Shown here: positions 44,202 through 53,053 of the stretch, in pieces
Layout of the letters: every line of letters starts with the position of its first letter
How positions within the stretch are numbered: the stretch's first letter is position 1
Source of the DNA: Microbacterium sp. SORGH_AS_0888
Lineage (GTDB): Bacteria; Actinomycetota; Actinomycetes; Actinomycetales; Microbacteriaceae
DNA: 64,000 nt
Direction of reading: 5' to 3'
NCBI RefSeq assembly: GCF_030818905.1
Contig: NZ_JAUTAZ010000001.1
Span: forward strand, 3,038,001-3,102,000
Program-made: the position numbers and the translations under genes
The notes under the pieces: generated by a model
Database searches by the model: none
What the model saw: only the letters and a program-made list of their open reading frames with translations
Told to the model about the DNA's origin: nothing

Positions 44202-45154
44202 TGGACTTCCTCTCCTCGTTCTTCACCGCGGAGCTGTTCTCGAACGGGATCCGCCTGACCACCCCGATCCTGTTCGGCGCGATCGCCTCCGCGCTCAGCT
44301 CGCGAGCCGGTGTGCTGAACCTCGCGATCGAGGCCAAGATGCTGGTCGGCGCCTTCGTCGGCCTCATCGCCCTCTCCGCGAGCGGATCGCCCGTCGTCGC
44401 CCTGCTGGCCGCCGCGGCGGCGGGGGCGGCCACCGGCGGGCTCATGGCCGGTGCCCACCGCATCGGTGTCGATCTGATCATCTTCGCCATCGGGCTGAAC
44501 ATGTTCTTCGTCGAGCTGTCGGTCTACCTCATGCGCGTCTTCTTCGGGGGCACGGGCGTGTGGAAGCCCGACGTGACGATCCTGGAGGACATCCGGATCC
44601 CGGTCGTCGCCGACATCCCCGTGCTCGGCACGCTCCTCAGCGGCTACAACGTGCTCGTCTACCTCGCCTTCGCGGCCGCGATCGCGTACGGTCTGCTGTT
44701 CCGCTTCCGATCCGGCCGCCACCTGCTGGCCGCGGGCGAGTCGCCCGTCGCAGCGCTCAGCGCCGGGCTCTCGGTGCCGAAGATCCAGACCTGGAGCCTC
44801 GTCGGCGCGGGCGCGATCGCAGCGCTCGGCGGTGCGTTCCTCACGGTCGGCGAGCTGGGCCTGTTCGCCCGGGGAATGACCGACGGCGCGGGCTGGATCG
44901 CGATCACCGCGGCGCTGCTCGCCGTGAACCGACCCGTCTTCCTCGTGCCGTCCGCGTTGCTCTTCGGCTTCTCGGACGCCTTCGCGATCCGTCTGCAGAG
45001 CACGACGGCGCTGCCCAACTCGATCGTGCAGGGCATCCCCATGGTGGCGACCCTCATCGTGCTCGGCATCGTCGGGTATCGCGGACTGCGTCGTGCCGAG
45101 ACGATCGGCATGCCCAAGCGCGCTCGTCGCCGCCTGCGCGCCCAGACCGCCTGA
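44201..45154 (+). CDS. Nucleoside-type ABC transporter permease 2 (BPD_transp_2)
   Basis: 317 residues, about nine hydrophobic segments. TTPILFGAIASALSSRAGVLNLAIEAKMLVGAF (about 20-52) is the hallmark of the NupQ/YufQ second permease. The ATG overlaps the previous TGA by one base. The two permeases should form the heterodimeric channel served by the lipoprotein at 45197 and the ATPase at 46345. Confidence 0.88.
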   Translation: MDFLSSFFTAELFSNGIRLTTPILFGAIASALSSRAGVLNLAIEAKMLVGAFVGLIALSASGSPVVALLAAAAAGAATGGLMAGAHRIGVDLIIFAIGLNMFFVELSVYLMRVFFGGTGVWKPDVTILEDIRIPVVADIPVLGTLLSGYNVLVYLAFAAAIAYGLLFRFRSGRHLLAAGESPVAALSAGLSVPKIQTWSLVGAGAIAALGGAFLTVGELGLFARGMTDGAGWIAITAALLAVNRPVFLVPSALLFGFSDAFAIRLQSTTALPNSIVQGIPMVATLIVLGIVGYRGLRRAETIGMPKRARRRLRAQTA

Positions 45155-45196
45155 CTCCCCTTCCCGAACGCACCACCCCCACCCTAAGGAGAATCG

Positions 45197-46276
45197 ATGT
45201 CCCACAGCAGAAAGATCCTCGGCGCGACCGCCGGCCTGGCGGCCCTCGCGCTCGCACTCACGGCGTGCGCCGGCGGAGCGTCCGACGGAACGTCGGCGAG
45301 CTCGGGCGGCTACACCGCGACCCTCGTGGGCGGCGTGGCCGGAGACCTCTCCTACACCGACTCGGCGCTCGCGGGGCTGAAGAAGGCGCAGGACGAGCTG
45401 GGAGTCACCACGAACCACATCGAGGCGCCCGACCCCTCGCAGGGTGAGACGCTGCTGCGCTCGGCGATCCAGACCTCGCCGGACCTGATCCTCAGCATCA
45501 CGCTGCCGCTGGACACGGCGATCTCCATCGCCGAGCAGTACCCCGACCAGAAGATCGGCATGCCCGACCAGTCGAGCGAGGGCAAGACCATCCCCAGCAA
45601 CCTGGAGATCTACACGATCAACACCCACGAGGGCAGCTTCCTCGCCGGTCTGGTCGCGGGCTCGATGACCAAGAGCAAGAAGGTCGGAGCCGTCGTCGGC
45701 GGTGACTCGCCGGCGCTGAACCAGTTCGCCTACGCCTACAAGCAGGGCGTCCTCGCCTCCTGCGCCGACTGCTCCGTGCAGCTCAGCTATCTCAACTTCG
45801 TCTTCAACGACCCGTCGCTCGGCAAGGCGACGGCCCTCGACCTGATCAGCGACGGAGCCGACGTGATCTACCAGGTCGCCGGCGGCACCGGTACCGGCGT
45901 CATCGAGGCCGCGAAGGAGAAGGGCGTCTACGCGATCGGCGTCGACAGCGACCAGGACAACGTCGCTCCCGGCACCGTCATCACCTCGATGATGAAGCAC
46001 GTCGACGCGAGCGTGTACAAGATGATCGACGAGGCAAAGAAGGGCAACTTCACCTCGGGCGCGCAGATGGTGGGTCTCGCCGAGGGCGCGACCGGCCTGT
46101 CCTGGGATGAGGGATCGACGGTCTTCGCGGACGCGCACCCCGAGCTCTCCTCCAGCATCGCCACGGCGAAGGCGCTGGTCGAGAAGTACAAGGCGTCGAT
46201 CCTCGACGGATCCTTCCAGGTCTGCGACGCGCTCAACGCTCCCGACACGACGGCCTGCGCAGGCCTCGGCAAGTAG
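45197..46276 (+). CDS. BMP-family substrate-binding lipoprotein (nucleoside)
   Basis: 359 residues. A signal peptide with lipobox LTAC places the lipidated Cys at residue 24. The mature part is a Bmp/PnrA-like binding protein (PF02608): GGVAGDLSYTDSALAGLKKAQDELG near 40, VGAVVGGDSPALNQFAYAYKQGV near 165 and GVIEAAKEKGVYAIGVDSDQDNVAPG near 235-260. PnrA/BmpA-type proteins bind purine nucleosides. AAGGAGAA before ATG 45197 is strong, and a hairpin just after the gene probably raises its mRNA level over the ATPase gene. Confidence 0.9.
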   Translation: MSHSRKILGATAGLAALALALTACAGGASDGTSASSGGYTATLVGGVAGDLSYTDSALAGLKKAQDELGVTTNHIEAPDPSQGETLLRSAIQTSPDLILSITLPLDTAISIAEQYPDQKIGMPDQSSEGKTIPSNLEIYTINTHEGSFLAGLVAGSMTKSKKVGAVVGGDSPALNQFAYAYKQGVLASCADCSVQLSYLNFVFNDPSLGKATALDLISDGADVIYQVAGGTGTGVIEAAKEKGVYAIGVDSDQDNVAPGTVITSMMKHVDASVYKMIDEAKKGNFTSGAQMVGLAEGATGLSWDEGSTVFADAHPELSSSIATAKALVEKYKASILDGSFQVCDALNAPDTTACAGLGK

Positions 46277-46280
46277 CACC

Positions 46281-46320
46281 CGGAGGTGGTGCCGCAGCCA
46301 CGGCTGCGGCACCACCTCCG
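46281..46320 (+). terminator. Intra-operon hairpin after the binding-protein gene
   Basis: Perfect 19-bp inverted repeat: 46281-46299 pairs with 46302-46320 around a 2-base centre, 5 bp after the lipoprotein stop. No T-run follows. Such hairpins protect the transcript of the abundant binding protein and partly stop transcription before the ATPase gene. Confidence 0.85.
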
Positions 46321-46344
46321 CACCAGAGAAAGGAAGCGTTCGCG

Positions 46345-47898
46345 ATGGCCGAGTTCTTGAGACTCGAGGGTCTGCGGAAGTACTTCGCATCGTCCGGCGT
46401 GCTGGCCGTCGCGGACGTCTCGCTCACCGTCGGTGCCGGTGAGGTCGTGGCGCTCGTCGGCGAGAACGGCACCGGGAAGACGACGCTGATGAACCTCCTC
46501 TTCGGCGCCTTCCCCGCCGACGCCGGGCGCATCTTCATCGAGGGCGAAGAGGTCCAGATCCGAGGATCACAGGACGCCATCTCGCACGGCATCGGCATGG
46601 TGCAGCAGCACTTCGCGCTGGTGCCCAGCTTCACCGTCGCGCAGAACGTCATGCTCGGACGGGAGAAGAGCCGCGCCCGCATGGTCGATGACCGAGCGGG
46701 CGAACAGGCCGTGCGCGAGCTGGGGGACCGGCTCGGGTTCCCGCTCGAGCCGTCCGACATCGTGGCAGCCCTTCCGATCGGGCTGCAGCAGCGCGTGGAG
46801 ATCCTGAAGGCCCTGGCCGGCGACACGCGCCTGCTCATCCTCGACGAGCCCACCGCCGTCCTGACCCCGGCCGAGGCCGACGAGCTCATCGTCGCGGTGC
46901 GCCACCTGGCCAGCATGGGCACGTCGGTCGTCTTCATCAGCCACAAGCTGCCGGAGGTCATGGCGGTGGCCGATCGCATCGTGGTCATGCGGCGCGGGCA
47001 CATGGTGGGCGAGATGCCGGTCGCCGAGGCGACACCGGCGCGGATCGCGCGCCTCATGGTCGGTCGCGAGGTGCTGCTGCGTGCGGAGATCGCCGATGTG
47101 GAGCCCGGAGAGACCGTGCTGGCCGTCGAGGACGTCACCGCCCACCAGGTCAGCGCGGGAGACTCGGGGCTCACCGGGGTGAACCTCGCGGTGCGCGCCG
47201 GCGAGATCCTCGGCGTCGCCGGCGTCAGCGGCAACGGCCAGGGGAACCTCGTCGACGCGATCGCGGGCCTGCGCAAGGTCGACGCGGGAGCCGTCGTCAT
47301 CAACGGCACCCCGGTGACCAACCGCGGCCCCCGTGTCGCCCGCGACGCCGGGCTCGCGCACATCGCGGAGGACCGCATGCACGTTGGCCTCAACCGTCAG
47401 GCCACGCTCGCCGAGAACGCCGTGTCGGTGGCCTATCGGACGCGCCGTTTCGCGCGCTGGGGCTTCCTGCGCGGTCGATCCGTCTATGAGTTCGCCACGC
47501 AGGTCATCGAGGACTACATCGTGCGCGGCGGGTCGCCGCGGCGCGTCATCGGCAACCTCTCCGGCGGCAACCTCCAGAAGGTCGTCATCGGCCGTGAGCT
47601 GGAAGGCGACCCCGCCGTGATCATCGCCAACCAGCCCACGCGCGGTCTGGACGTCGGCAGCATCGAGTTCGTGCACAAGTCGCTGCTGGACGCGCGCGAG
47701 CGCGGGGCGGGGATCCTCCTGGTCTCGGCCGAGCTCGAGGAGATCATGACCCTCGCCGACCGGATCGTGGTCATCTACGACGGAGCGCTCGCCGGCCCGT
47801 TCGCGCGCGGCGAGCTCTCGAACGTCGAGATCGGGGCGCTCATGGCGGGCCGCACGATCGACGAGGCGCGCGAGGACGGCGCGGCGGTCACGGCATGA
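46345..47898 (+). CDS. ABC transporter ATPase with two nucleotide-binding domains
   Basis: 517 residues, tandem NBDs as in RbsA/NupO. NBD1 has Walker A GENGTGKTT (39-47), a divergent signature (LPIGLQQRVEILKAL) and Walker B LLILDEPTAVLTPAEA. NBD2 has a degenerate Walker A (GVSGNGQGN) but a good LSGGNLQK signature. This asymmetry is typical of the family. It energises the permeases upstream. The amidohydrolase gene overlaps its stop (ATGA). Confidence 0.9.
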   Translation: MAEFLRLEGLRKYFASSGVLAVADVSLTVGAGEVVALVGENGTGKTTLMNLLFGAFPADAGRIFIEGEEVQIRGSQDAISHGIGMVQQHFALVPSFTVAQNVMLGREKSRARMVDDRAGEQAVRELGDRLGFPLEPSDIVAALPIGLQQRVEILKALAGDTRLLILDEPTAVLTPAEADELIVAVRHLASMGTSVVFISHKLPEVMAVADRIVVMRRGHMVGEMPVAEATPARIARLMVGREVLLRAEIADVEPGETVLAVEDVTAHQVSAGDSGLTGVNLAVRAGEILGVAGVSGNGQGNLVDAIAGLRKVDAGAVVINGTPVTNRGPRVARDAGLAHIAEDRMHVGLNRQATLAENAVSVAYRTRRFARWGFLRGRSVYEFATQVIEDYIVRGGSPRRVIGNLSGGNLQKVVIGRELEGDPAVIIANQPTRGLDVGSIEFVHKSLLDARERGAGILLVSAELEEIMTLADRIVVIYDGALAGPFARGELSNVEIGALMAGRTIDEAREDGAAVTA

Positions 47899-49217
47899 GC
47901 CGGACGACCCTCGTCGCCGACCATGTCGTGATCGGCGGACACGACGCGACCGTGCTCGAACCGGGTGTCGTCGTCGTCGAGGACGGCCTCATCGTCGAGG
48001 TCGGCGCCGTCCGCGGATCCCGGCCGAGCGGAGCCGGCGTCGTCGACCTCGGCCCGAGCGTGCTCATGCCGGGGCTCGTGAACGCCCATGCGCACGCCCC
48101 GATGATGCTGATGCGCGGGGTGTCCGAGGGACACTCGCTGCTCACCTGGGAGGGCTGGCTCGGAGCGATCCGGGCGAAGGAGCTGCACCTCACGCCCGAT
48201 CTGCTCGCGGCCTCCGCGCTCGTCGGATGCGCCGAGATGATCGGGAGCGGCACGACCTCCTTCGCCGACCAGTACCTGTTCGCCGAGTCGTACGTCGGCG
48301 CCATCGAGTCGTCGGGACTGCGCGCGACCGTGGCGTACGGCATCGTCGATCTGGGCGACGACGCCCGCCGCGACAGCTCCCTCGTGGCCGCGGAGGCGTT
48401 CGTCGCGGCGGGGGAGGACGCGCTCGTCGACCGCTGGATCGGTCCGCACGCGTTCTTCGTGGACAACCGCCTCGAGACCGTGCAGGCCGAGATCGAGATG
48501 GCCCGTGCCCACGGCGCCGGCCTGCACGCGCACTACGCGACCTCGACGGAGGAGGACGACGTCTGCCGTGAGCGGTACGAGCGCACGGCGCTGCGGATGC
48601 TGACGGAGCTGGGGGCCACGGACGTGCCGATGCTCCTCGCCCACGCCAACGACATCCTGGTCGACGACCTGCCCCTGCTGGCCGGGACGGCGGCGAGCGT
48701 CGCGATCGCGGCGAGCGTCGCCATGATCAGCGGTGCGCATGCGGCGCCCACCCGCGCCGCCCTGGACGCCGGGGTGAACGTCGTGATCGGCACCGACAAC
48801 CTGTGCGGCAACAACAACGCCGACATGTTCGAGGAGATGCGCACGCTCGGCAAGCTCGCCGCCTTCGTGGAGCGGCGCCCCAACGCGATCACCCCGGTGG
48901 AGCTGCTGGGGATGGCCACCTGGCGCGGACGCGCGGCGATGGGCGGCGCCCCCGGCGACGGGACGATCGGCGAAGGCGCGGTCGCCGATCTCATCGCGCT
49001 CCCGACGGCTGCTCTGCACCGCGGGCCCGTCGGCGCGCAGTCCGTGCACTCCGCGCTCGTGTACGGCGCCGTCGGCTTCGACACGACGCACGTCATGACC
49101 GGCGGACGCTGGCTCAAGCGAGACGGCGCCCTGACGACGATCGATCTGCCCGCGGCGCTCACGCAGCGGCAGGACGACTTCGACACCCTCATGGCTCGCG
49201 TCGCCGCAGCCGACTGA
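47895..49217 (+). CDS. Amidohydrolase-family deaminase-like enzyme
   Basis: 440 residues. Metal site LMPGLVNAHAHAP near 57-69, HAHYATSTEEDD near 212 (metal His), LLAHANDI near 250 and GTDNLCGNNNADMFEEMRTLG near 300, which is the Asp-containing active site of the SAH/5'-methylthioadenosine/chlorohydrolase-like branch (PF01979). Translationally coupled to the transporter ATPase, so it probably deaminates an imported nucleoside or base. Substrate not readable: guanine, cytosine, MTA and hydroxy-substituted purines are all possible. Confidence 0.82.
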   Translation: MSRTTLVADHVVIGGHDATVLEPGVVVVEDGLIVEVGAVRGSRPSGAGVVDLGPSVLMPGLVNAHAHAPMMLMRGVSEGHSLLTWEGWLGAIRAKELHLTPDLLAASALVGCAEMIGSGTTSFADQYLFAESYVGAIESSGLRATVAYGIVDLGDDARRDSSLVAAEAFVAAGEDALVDRWIGPHAFFVDNRLETVQAEIEMARAHGAGLHAHYATSTEEDDVCRERYERTALRMLTELGATDVPMLLAHANDILVDDLPLLAGTAASVAIAASVAMISGAHAAPTRAALDAGVNVVIGTDNLCGNNNADMFEEMRTLGKLAAFVERRPNAITPVELLGMATWRGRAAMGGAPGDGTIGEGAVADLIALPTAALHRGPVGAQSVHSALVYGAVGFDTTHVMTGGRWLKRDGALTTIDLPAALTQRQDDFDTLMARVAAAD

Positions 49218-49235
49218 CATCCCGAGAGGACGACC

Positions 49236-49817
49236 ATGCCCGTTCCCCACCAGCAGGATCCCTGGACCCGCGTCACCACCGTGCGCGGCTACGCCGCCGA
49301 CGAGCTCATCTCGACGCTCCAGAAGTCGATCCGCCGCGGCGACCTCCGCCTCGCGCTGCTCGTCGCGCGCGAGCTCTACGAGACCAGTGCGGAGCTGGAG
49401 GCCGTCATGTGGTCCCGGCTGTGCGTCATCTCCTGCGAGGACGTCGGAGACGGCAGCTTCCACGAGCCCGTCGTGGTCAATGCGCTCTTCCAGATGCACG
49501 AGCGGATGGAGCGCTCCGCCGGGGACCGGTGGCTCTTCGCCGTCCACGCCGTCCGCTACCTGGCCGAGCGCGTCAAGGACCGCACCTCTGACGAGTGGGC
49601 CAACCTCGTGCTGCACCTCGCCGCCGCGAGCGACCGGCCGTTCGAGGTGCCGGACTACGCACTCGACGTCCACACGCGGCGGGGCCAGGAGCTCGGCCGC
49701 GATGTCGACGGGTTCTGGGCCGACGGCGCCCTGCTCGCGAACGAGCGGCCGGACCGTGACACGAGCGTGCGCGAGGAGATCCTGCGGCTCCGTGCCGCCG
49801 GCCAGTGGCGGGCCTGA
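49236..49817 (+). CDS. Stand-alone RarA/MgsA C-terminal-domain-like protein
   Basis: 193 residues, helical, no ATPase motifs. ADELISTLQKSIRRGDLRLALLVARELYETSAELEAVMWSRLCVISCEDVG resembles the segment after the AAA domain of RarA (DLISALHKSVRG...ARRLVRMASEDIG), by eye only. A second conserved-looking stretch, VPDYALDVHTRRGQELGRDVDGFW, follows near 135-158. GAGAGG before ATG 49236 supports the start. A RarA-like tail without clamp-loader ATPase inside a nucleoside operon is unusual; its role is unknown. Confidence 0.6.
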   Translation: MPVPHQQDPWTRVTTVRGYAADELISTLQKSIRRGDLRLALLVARELYETSAELEAVMWSRLCVISCEDVGDGSFHEPVVVNALFQMHERMERSAGDRWLFAVHAVRYLAERVKDRTSDEWANLVLHLAAASDRPFEVPDYALDVHTRRGQELGRDVDGFWADGALLANERPDRDTSVREEILRLRAAGQWRA

Positions 49818-49823
49818 GCCGCG

Positions 49824-50965
49824 TCAGTCCCACCCCGGCACGAGCTGCTCGACGCGGATCCGGTCGAGCAGCTCCGCCGGCGCGAAGGCCGCATCCAGGG
49901 CGTCGAAGGTCGCCCGGCGCAGCTGCGTGGCGGTCCAGCCGAACGTGTCGGTGACCACGCGCATCTCTCGGCTCACGCTGGTCTCGCTCAGCAGCCGGTT
50001 GTCCGGGTGCAGGCTCACGCGGATGCCCGCGGCGGCCAGCAGGGAGACCGGGTGCTGCCCGATCGCGTCGACGACCCCGCCGTTCGAGTTCGACGTCGGG
50101 CACACCTCCAGCACGATCCGTTCATCGCGCACGCGCGTGGCGATCTCGCCGGGCTCCAGCGCCGCCGCATCCCGGTCCTGCCGCTGCCAGGCGGCGACCG
50201 CCTCCCGGACCCCGTGGCGCACGCCTGCGACGGCGATGTCCTCGACGAGGCGGGCTCCGTGCCCGATCCGTTCCGCCGCACAGGTCGTCAGCGCGTCGGC
50301 GATGCTGACGGCGCCCTCCGCCTCCCCCGCGTGGACCGTGCGGCGGAGCCCGGCGCGTGCCGCGCGGGCGAACGCCGCAGCGTGCGCGTGCGCGGGGTGG
50401 CCCTCCTCGTGGCCGGCCAGGTCGATCCCGACCACTCCCGCCCCCGCGCCACGCTCGGCGGCCGCGACGACCGCGTCGTCGCTCACCCCGGTGCGCATGA
50501 CCGAGAGCACCTGCCGCACGGTCACGCGGTGGCCCGCGCCGGCGACATCCCTCATCCCGGCGTCCAGCCCGTCGTGCACGGCGACGACCGCCTCGTCCAT
50601 ATGCTCAGGCCGCCGGCCAGGTGCTTCTCGGGCGCCCATCGGGTCTCGGCGTAGACCACGCCGTCGGCGGCGAGCGTGTGGACGTACTCGCGCGCGACGC
50701 GGCGCAGCTGCGCCGCCGTCTGCATGACCGAGGTGCTGAGGCCGAACAGGTCCTCCCAGTCGCGCCCGGGCTCGAGGATCGCGAAGTCGCGGAACCACGT
50801 CTGCAGCTCATCCGGGGTCCGTCGCGGCAGGGCCACGCCGGACGCGTTCGCGAGCTCGATCAGGGTCTCGGGGCGCAGGGAGCCGTCGAGGTGGTCGTGG
50901 AGCGAGACCTTGGGCAGGTGCGTGAGCGGGTCGGCCGGGTCGGTCCAGGTCGTCGGGCTGGTCAT
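49824..50965 (-). pseudogene. add: Adenosine deaminase gene broken by a frameshift
   Basis: Two reading frames together make one complete adenosine deaminase of about 380 residues. The first (ATG 50965 to about 50603) has KVSLHDHLDGSLRPETLIEL and YAETRWAPEKHLAGGLS. The second (from about 50600) continues MDEAVVAVHDGLDAG, HAGEAEG, RIGHGARL, LEVCPTSNS and SLHPDN, the metal and catalytic sites. The shift is at an ATAT (50599-50602): removing one AT restores the frame. The second frame starts with an ATG (50600), so partial translation is possible. An assembly error is the alternative. Confidence 0.82.
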
Positions 50966-52015
50966 GGGGTCACATCCTCCGTGGGGTTCGGGTGTTCCGC
51001 GCGGGCGAGAAGGCGGTCGGCGAGGGCGCTGAGCCGGACGCCCTCCAGGGTCGGCAGCAGGATGCCGCGGAGCTCGTCGAGCGCGTCCCACTCGGGGCCG
51101 AACGCGGCGCGGCCGCGGGCGGCGCCGCACAGCGCGCCCACGAAGGCGGGGACGGAGTCGGCTTTGCGGGCGATCGTCAAGGACAGCGGGATCGCGCGCG
51201 CCGGCTCGGCATCGGTCAGGAGCGTGACGGCCACGGCGAGGGGCAGCGTCTCGGCCGCCGTCGAGGCGTGCGAGTACAGCCGAGGGCTCAGGGCGCGGAT
51301 GAGGGAGGGCACGGCGGCGAACGGGTCGCCCGCGGTGTCGGCGATACCCAGCGCCGTGTCGAGACCGGCGTCGAGCCACGACCCCGGCGCGATCTCGCCG
51401 CGGCCGGCGTCGACCGCGTCGCGCAGCGGGCTTCCGGTCAGCACCCGCGCGACGAGGGCCGCCATGGCCGCGGCCGCGTCGACTCCGTCGCCGGCGTGGG
51501 TGATGCGGGCGTACCGTCGGGCCAGCTCGCTCGCCGCCCGCGGATCGCCGGCGTGCGCCAGCCCGCACACGACGCCCGCGGGCACGGCGGTGTCGTCGTC
51601 GGGCGGCGGGGTTGTCGTTCCCGGTGTGGGGCGGGCGGAGGCCCGCCGCGGCGTTGCGCTCGGCGCTGCGCGCGGCCACGCCGAGCCAGACGTCGTCGCC
51701 CGCGTGATGGCGGAGCCATCCGACCAGCAGGGATGCGTCGTCCGTCGCCGCGAGCAGGGTCAGCGCGGCCGCGGCCGCCTCCTCGGCGTCGTCGGTCGCG
51801 ATCAGCGGCGCGGTGTGCGACAGGCCCGGTGAGAACGGCAGCAGCGGGCGGCTGACGCGCTCGGCGTCGAGCTCGGCGCTCCCGCCCCAGAGCCTGCCGC
51901 GCACCCAGGGAGCGCGCACGGAGCGGTGCACCTCCGCGGGGTAGCCGAGCGCATCGCCCACGGCGAGGCCGAGCAGGGCGCCGCGGGCGCGGTCGCTCAG
52001 AGCTGCCTCAGCCAT
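50962..52015 (-). pseudogene. ADP-ribosylglycohydrolase-family gene broken by a frameshift
   Basis: The N-terminal frame (ATG 52015 to about 51612) carries SDRARGALLGLAVGDALGYPAE and PLIATDDAEEAAAAAL. The C-terminal frame (to 50962) has PDDDTAVPAGVVCGLAHAGDPRAA and HAGDGVDAAAAMAALVARVL. They join at a run of four Cs on the coding strand (51608-51611); three Cs would restore the frame as GNDNPPPDDDTAV. Even repaired, the C-terminal metal motif GRDSDTxAAM is reduced to ARKADSVPAF, so catalysis is doubtful. ADA overlaps its stop (ATGA). Confidence 0.75.
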
Positions 52016-52982
52016 GGGAGGCCGCCGCCAGGTCGTCGGCGATCGCGAGCAGGTCCGCGCCGCGCGTGGCGGTGACGCAGACCCCTGCGACCTCGCGGAC
52101 GCGAGGGGCCCAGTCGTCGGGCAGCGCCGAGGTGCCCGAGGCGGCGCCGCAGATCGCGCCGGCCATCGCGGCGATCGTGTCGGAGTCCCGACCCATGTTG
52201 ACGCCGGCGAGGACCGACTGCACCGGGTCGCCCTCGTGCGCGCGGACCAGGGCGAACGCGAACGCCACGGCCTCCGGTGCGGCGTCCGCCCACGGATAGT
52301 GGCGCAGCGGCAGCTCCTCGGAGAGCGCGCGTTCGGCCCCCTCCACGTCACCGGCGGCGTCCACGATCGCGAACGCGCGCGCGATCATGCGGTGGCTCCA
52401 CGAGTCCTCGGGGATACTGGCGATGCCGGCCTCGAGCGCCTCCTGCCAGGGCGCGCCGCCCGCGGCGGCGGCGACGGCCGCCGCGACGGCGCGTGCGCCG
52501 AGGATGCCGTCGCCGGAATGGCTCACCCGGGCGTCGATCGTGGCGAGCCGAGCCGCCTCGACGGGGTCTCCCGGACACAGCAGCCCGAGGGGAGCGGCGC
52601 GCATCGCGGCGCCGTCGCTCCAGCGCTCGTAGTTGCGGATCCCGGTGTCGGGCGGTCGGAGTCCCGCCGAGAGCCCCGCGAGCGCGACCATCTCGGAGAA
52701 GCCGGCTCCGGCGAATCCGCCGTCCTGAACCGCGAGCGCTTCGAGCCAGAGGTCGGCGACGTCGTCGGAGGTGAGCGCGTGCCCGTGCCGCAGGACCGCG
52801 GTCGCCGTCAGCACGGCGTACTCGGTGTCGTCCGTGCCGGCGGCGTCCGCCGTGAGGAAGGTCTCCACCCGGCCGTAGCGCTCCCGGATCGCGTCACGCG
52901 ACATCCCCTCGGTCGGGGCGCCCAGCGCGTCGCCGGCCGCGAGCGCGATGAGCGAGGCGCGAGAGCGATCGGTGCGCGTCAT
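52008..52982 (-). CDS. ADP-ribosylglycohydrolase-family protein (intact)
   Basis: 324 residues from ATG 52982, preceded by GGAGG. N-terminal ASLIALAAGDALGAPTEG, GTDDTEYAVLTATA near 50 (the DDTE metal ligands), THDAR/HSGDGILGARAVAAAVAAA near 150, and the C-terminal NMGRDSDTIAAMAGAICGA near 268 with both metal Asp residues define an active DraG/ARH-type enzyme. Known relatives cleave ADP-ribose from proteins or nucleic acids, but here it lies in a nucleoside operon, so a nucleoside or ADP-ribose substrate is a reasonable alternative. It leads the operon with the two pseudogenes. Confidence 0.85.
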   Translation of the reverse strand: MTRTDRSRASLIALAAGDALGAPTEGMSRDAIRERYGRVETFLTADAAGTDDTEYAVLTATAVLRHGHALTSDDVADLWLEALAVQDGGFAGAGFSEMVALAGLSAGLRPPDTGIRNYERWSDGAAMRAAPLGLLCPGDPVEAARLATIDARVSHSGDGILGARAVAAAVAAAAGGAPWQEALEAGIASIPEDSWSHRMIARAFAIVDAAGDVEGAERALSEELPLRHYPWADAAPEAVAFAFALVRAHEGDPVQSVLAGVNMGRDSDTIAAMAGAICGAASGTSALPDDWAPRVREVAGVCVTATRGADLLAIADDLAAASHG

Positions 52983-53020
52983 GGGCGAGCCTCCGGCGGG
53001 CTGGGTTGGTGCGAGCATAC

Positions 53021-53036
53021 TCCAAATCGGTTTGTA
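53021..53036. promoter_or_regulatory. Candidate operator between the ADP-ribosylglycohydrolase and nucleoside hydrolase genes
   Basis: TCCAAATCGGTTTGTA has CAAA/TTTG arms around TCGG, fitting TGCAAA-N4-TTTGCA at 10 of 12 arm positions. It sits in the 71-bp divergent promoter region and could control both directions. Confidence 0.5.
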
Positions 53037-53053
53037 TCGTGCGATGATGAGGC

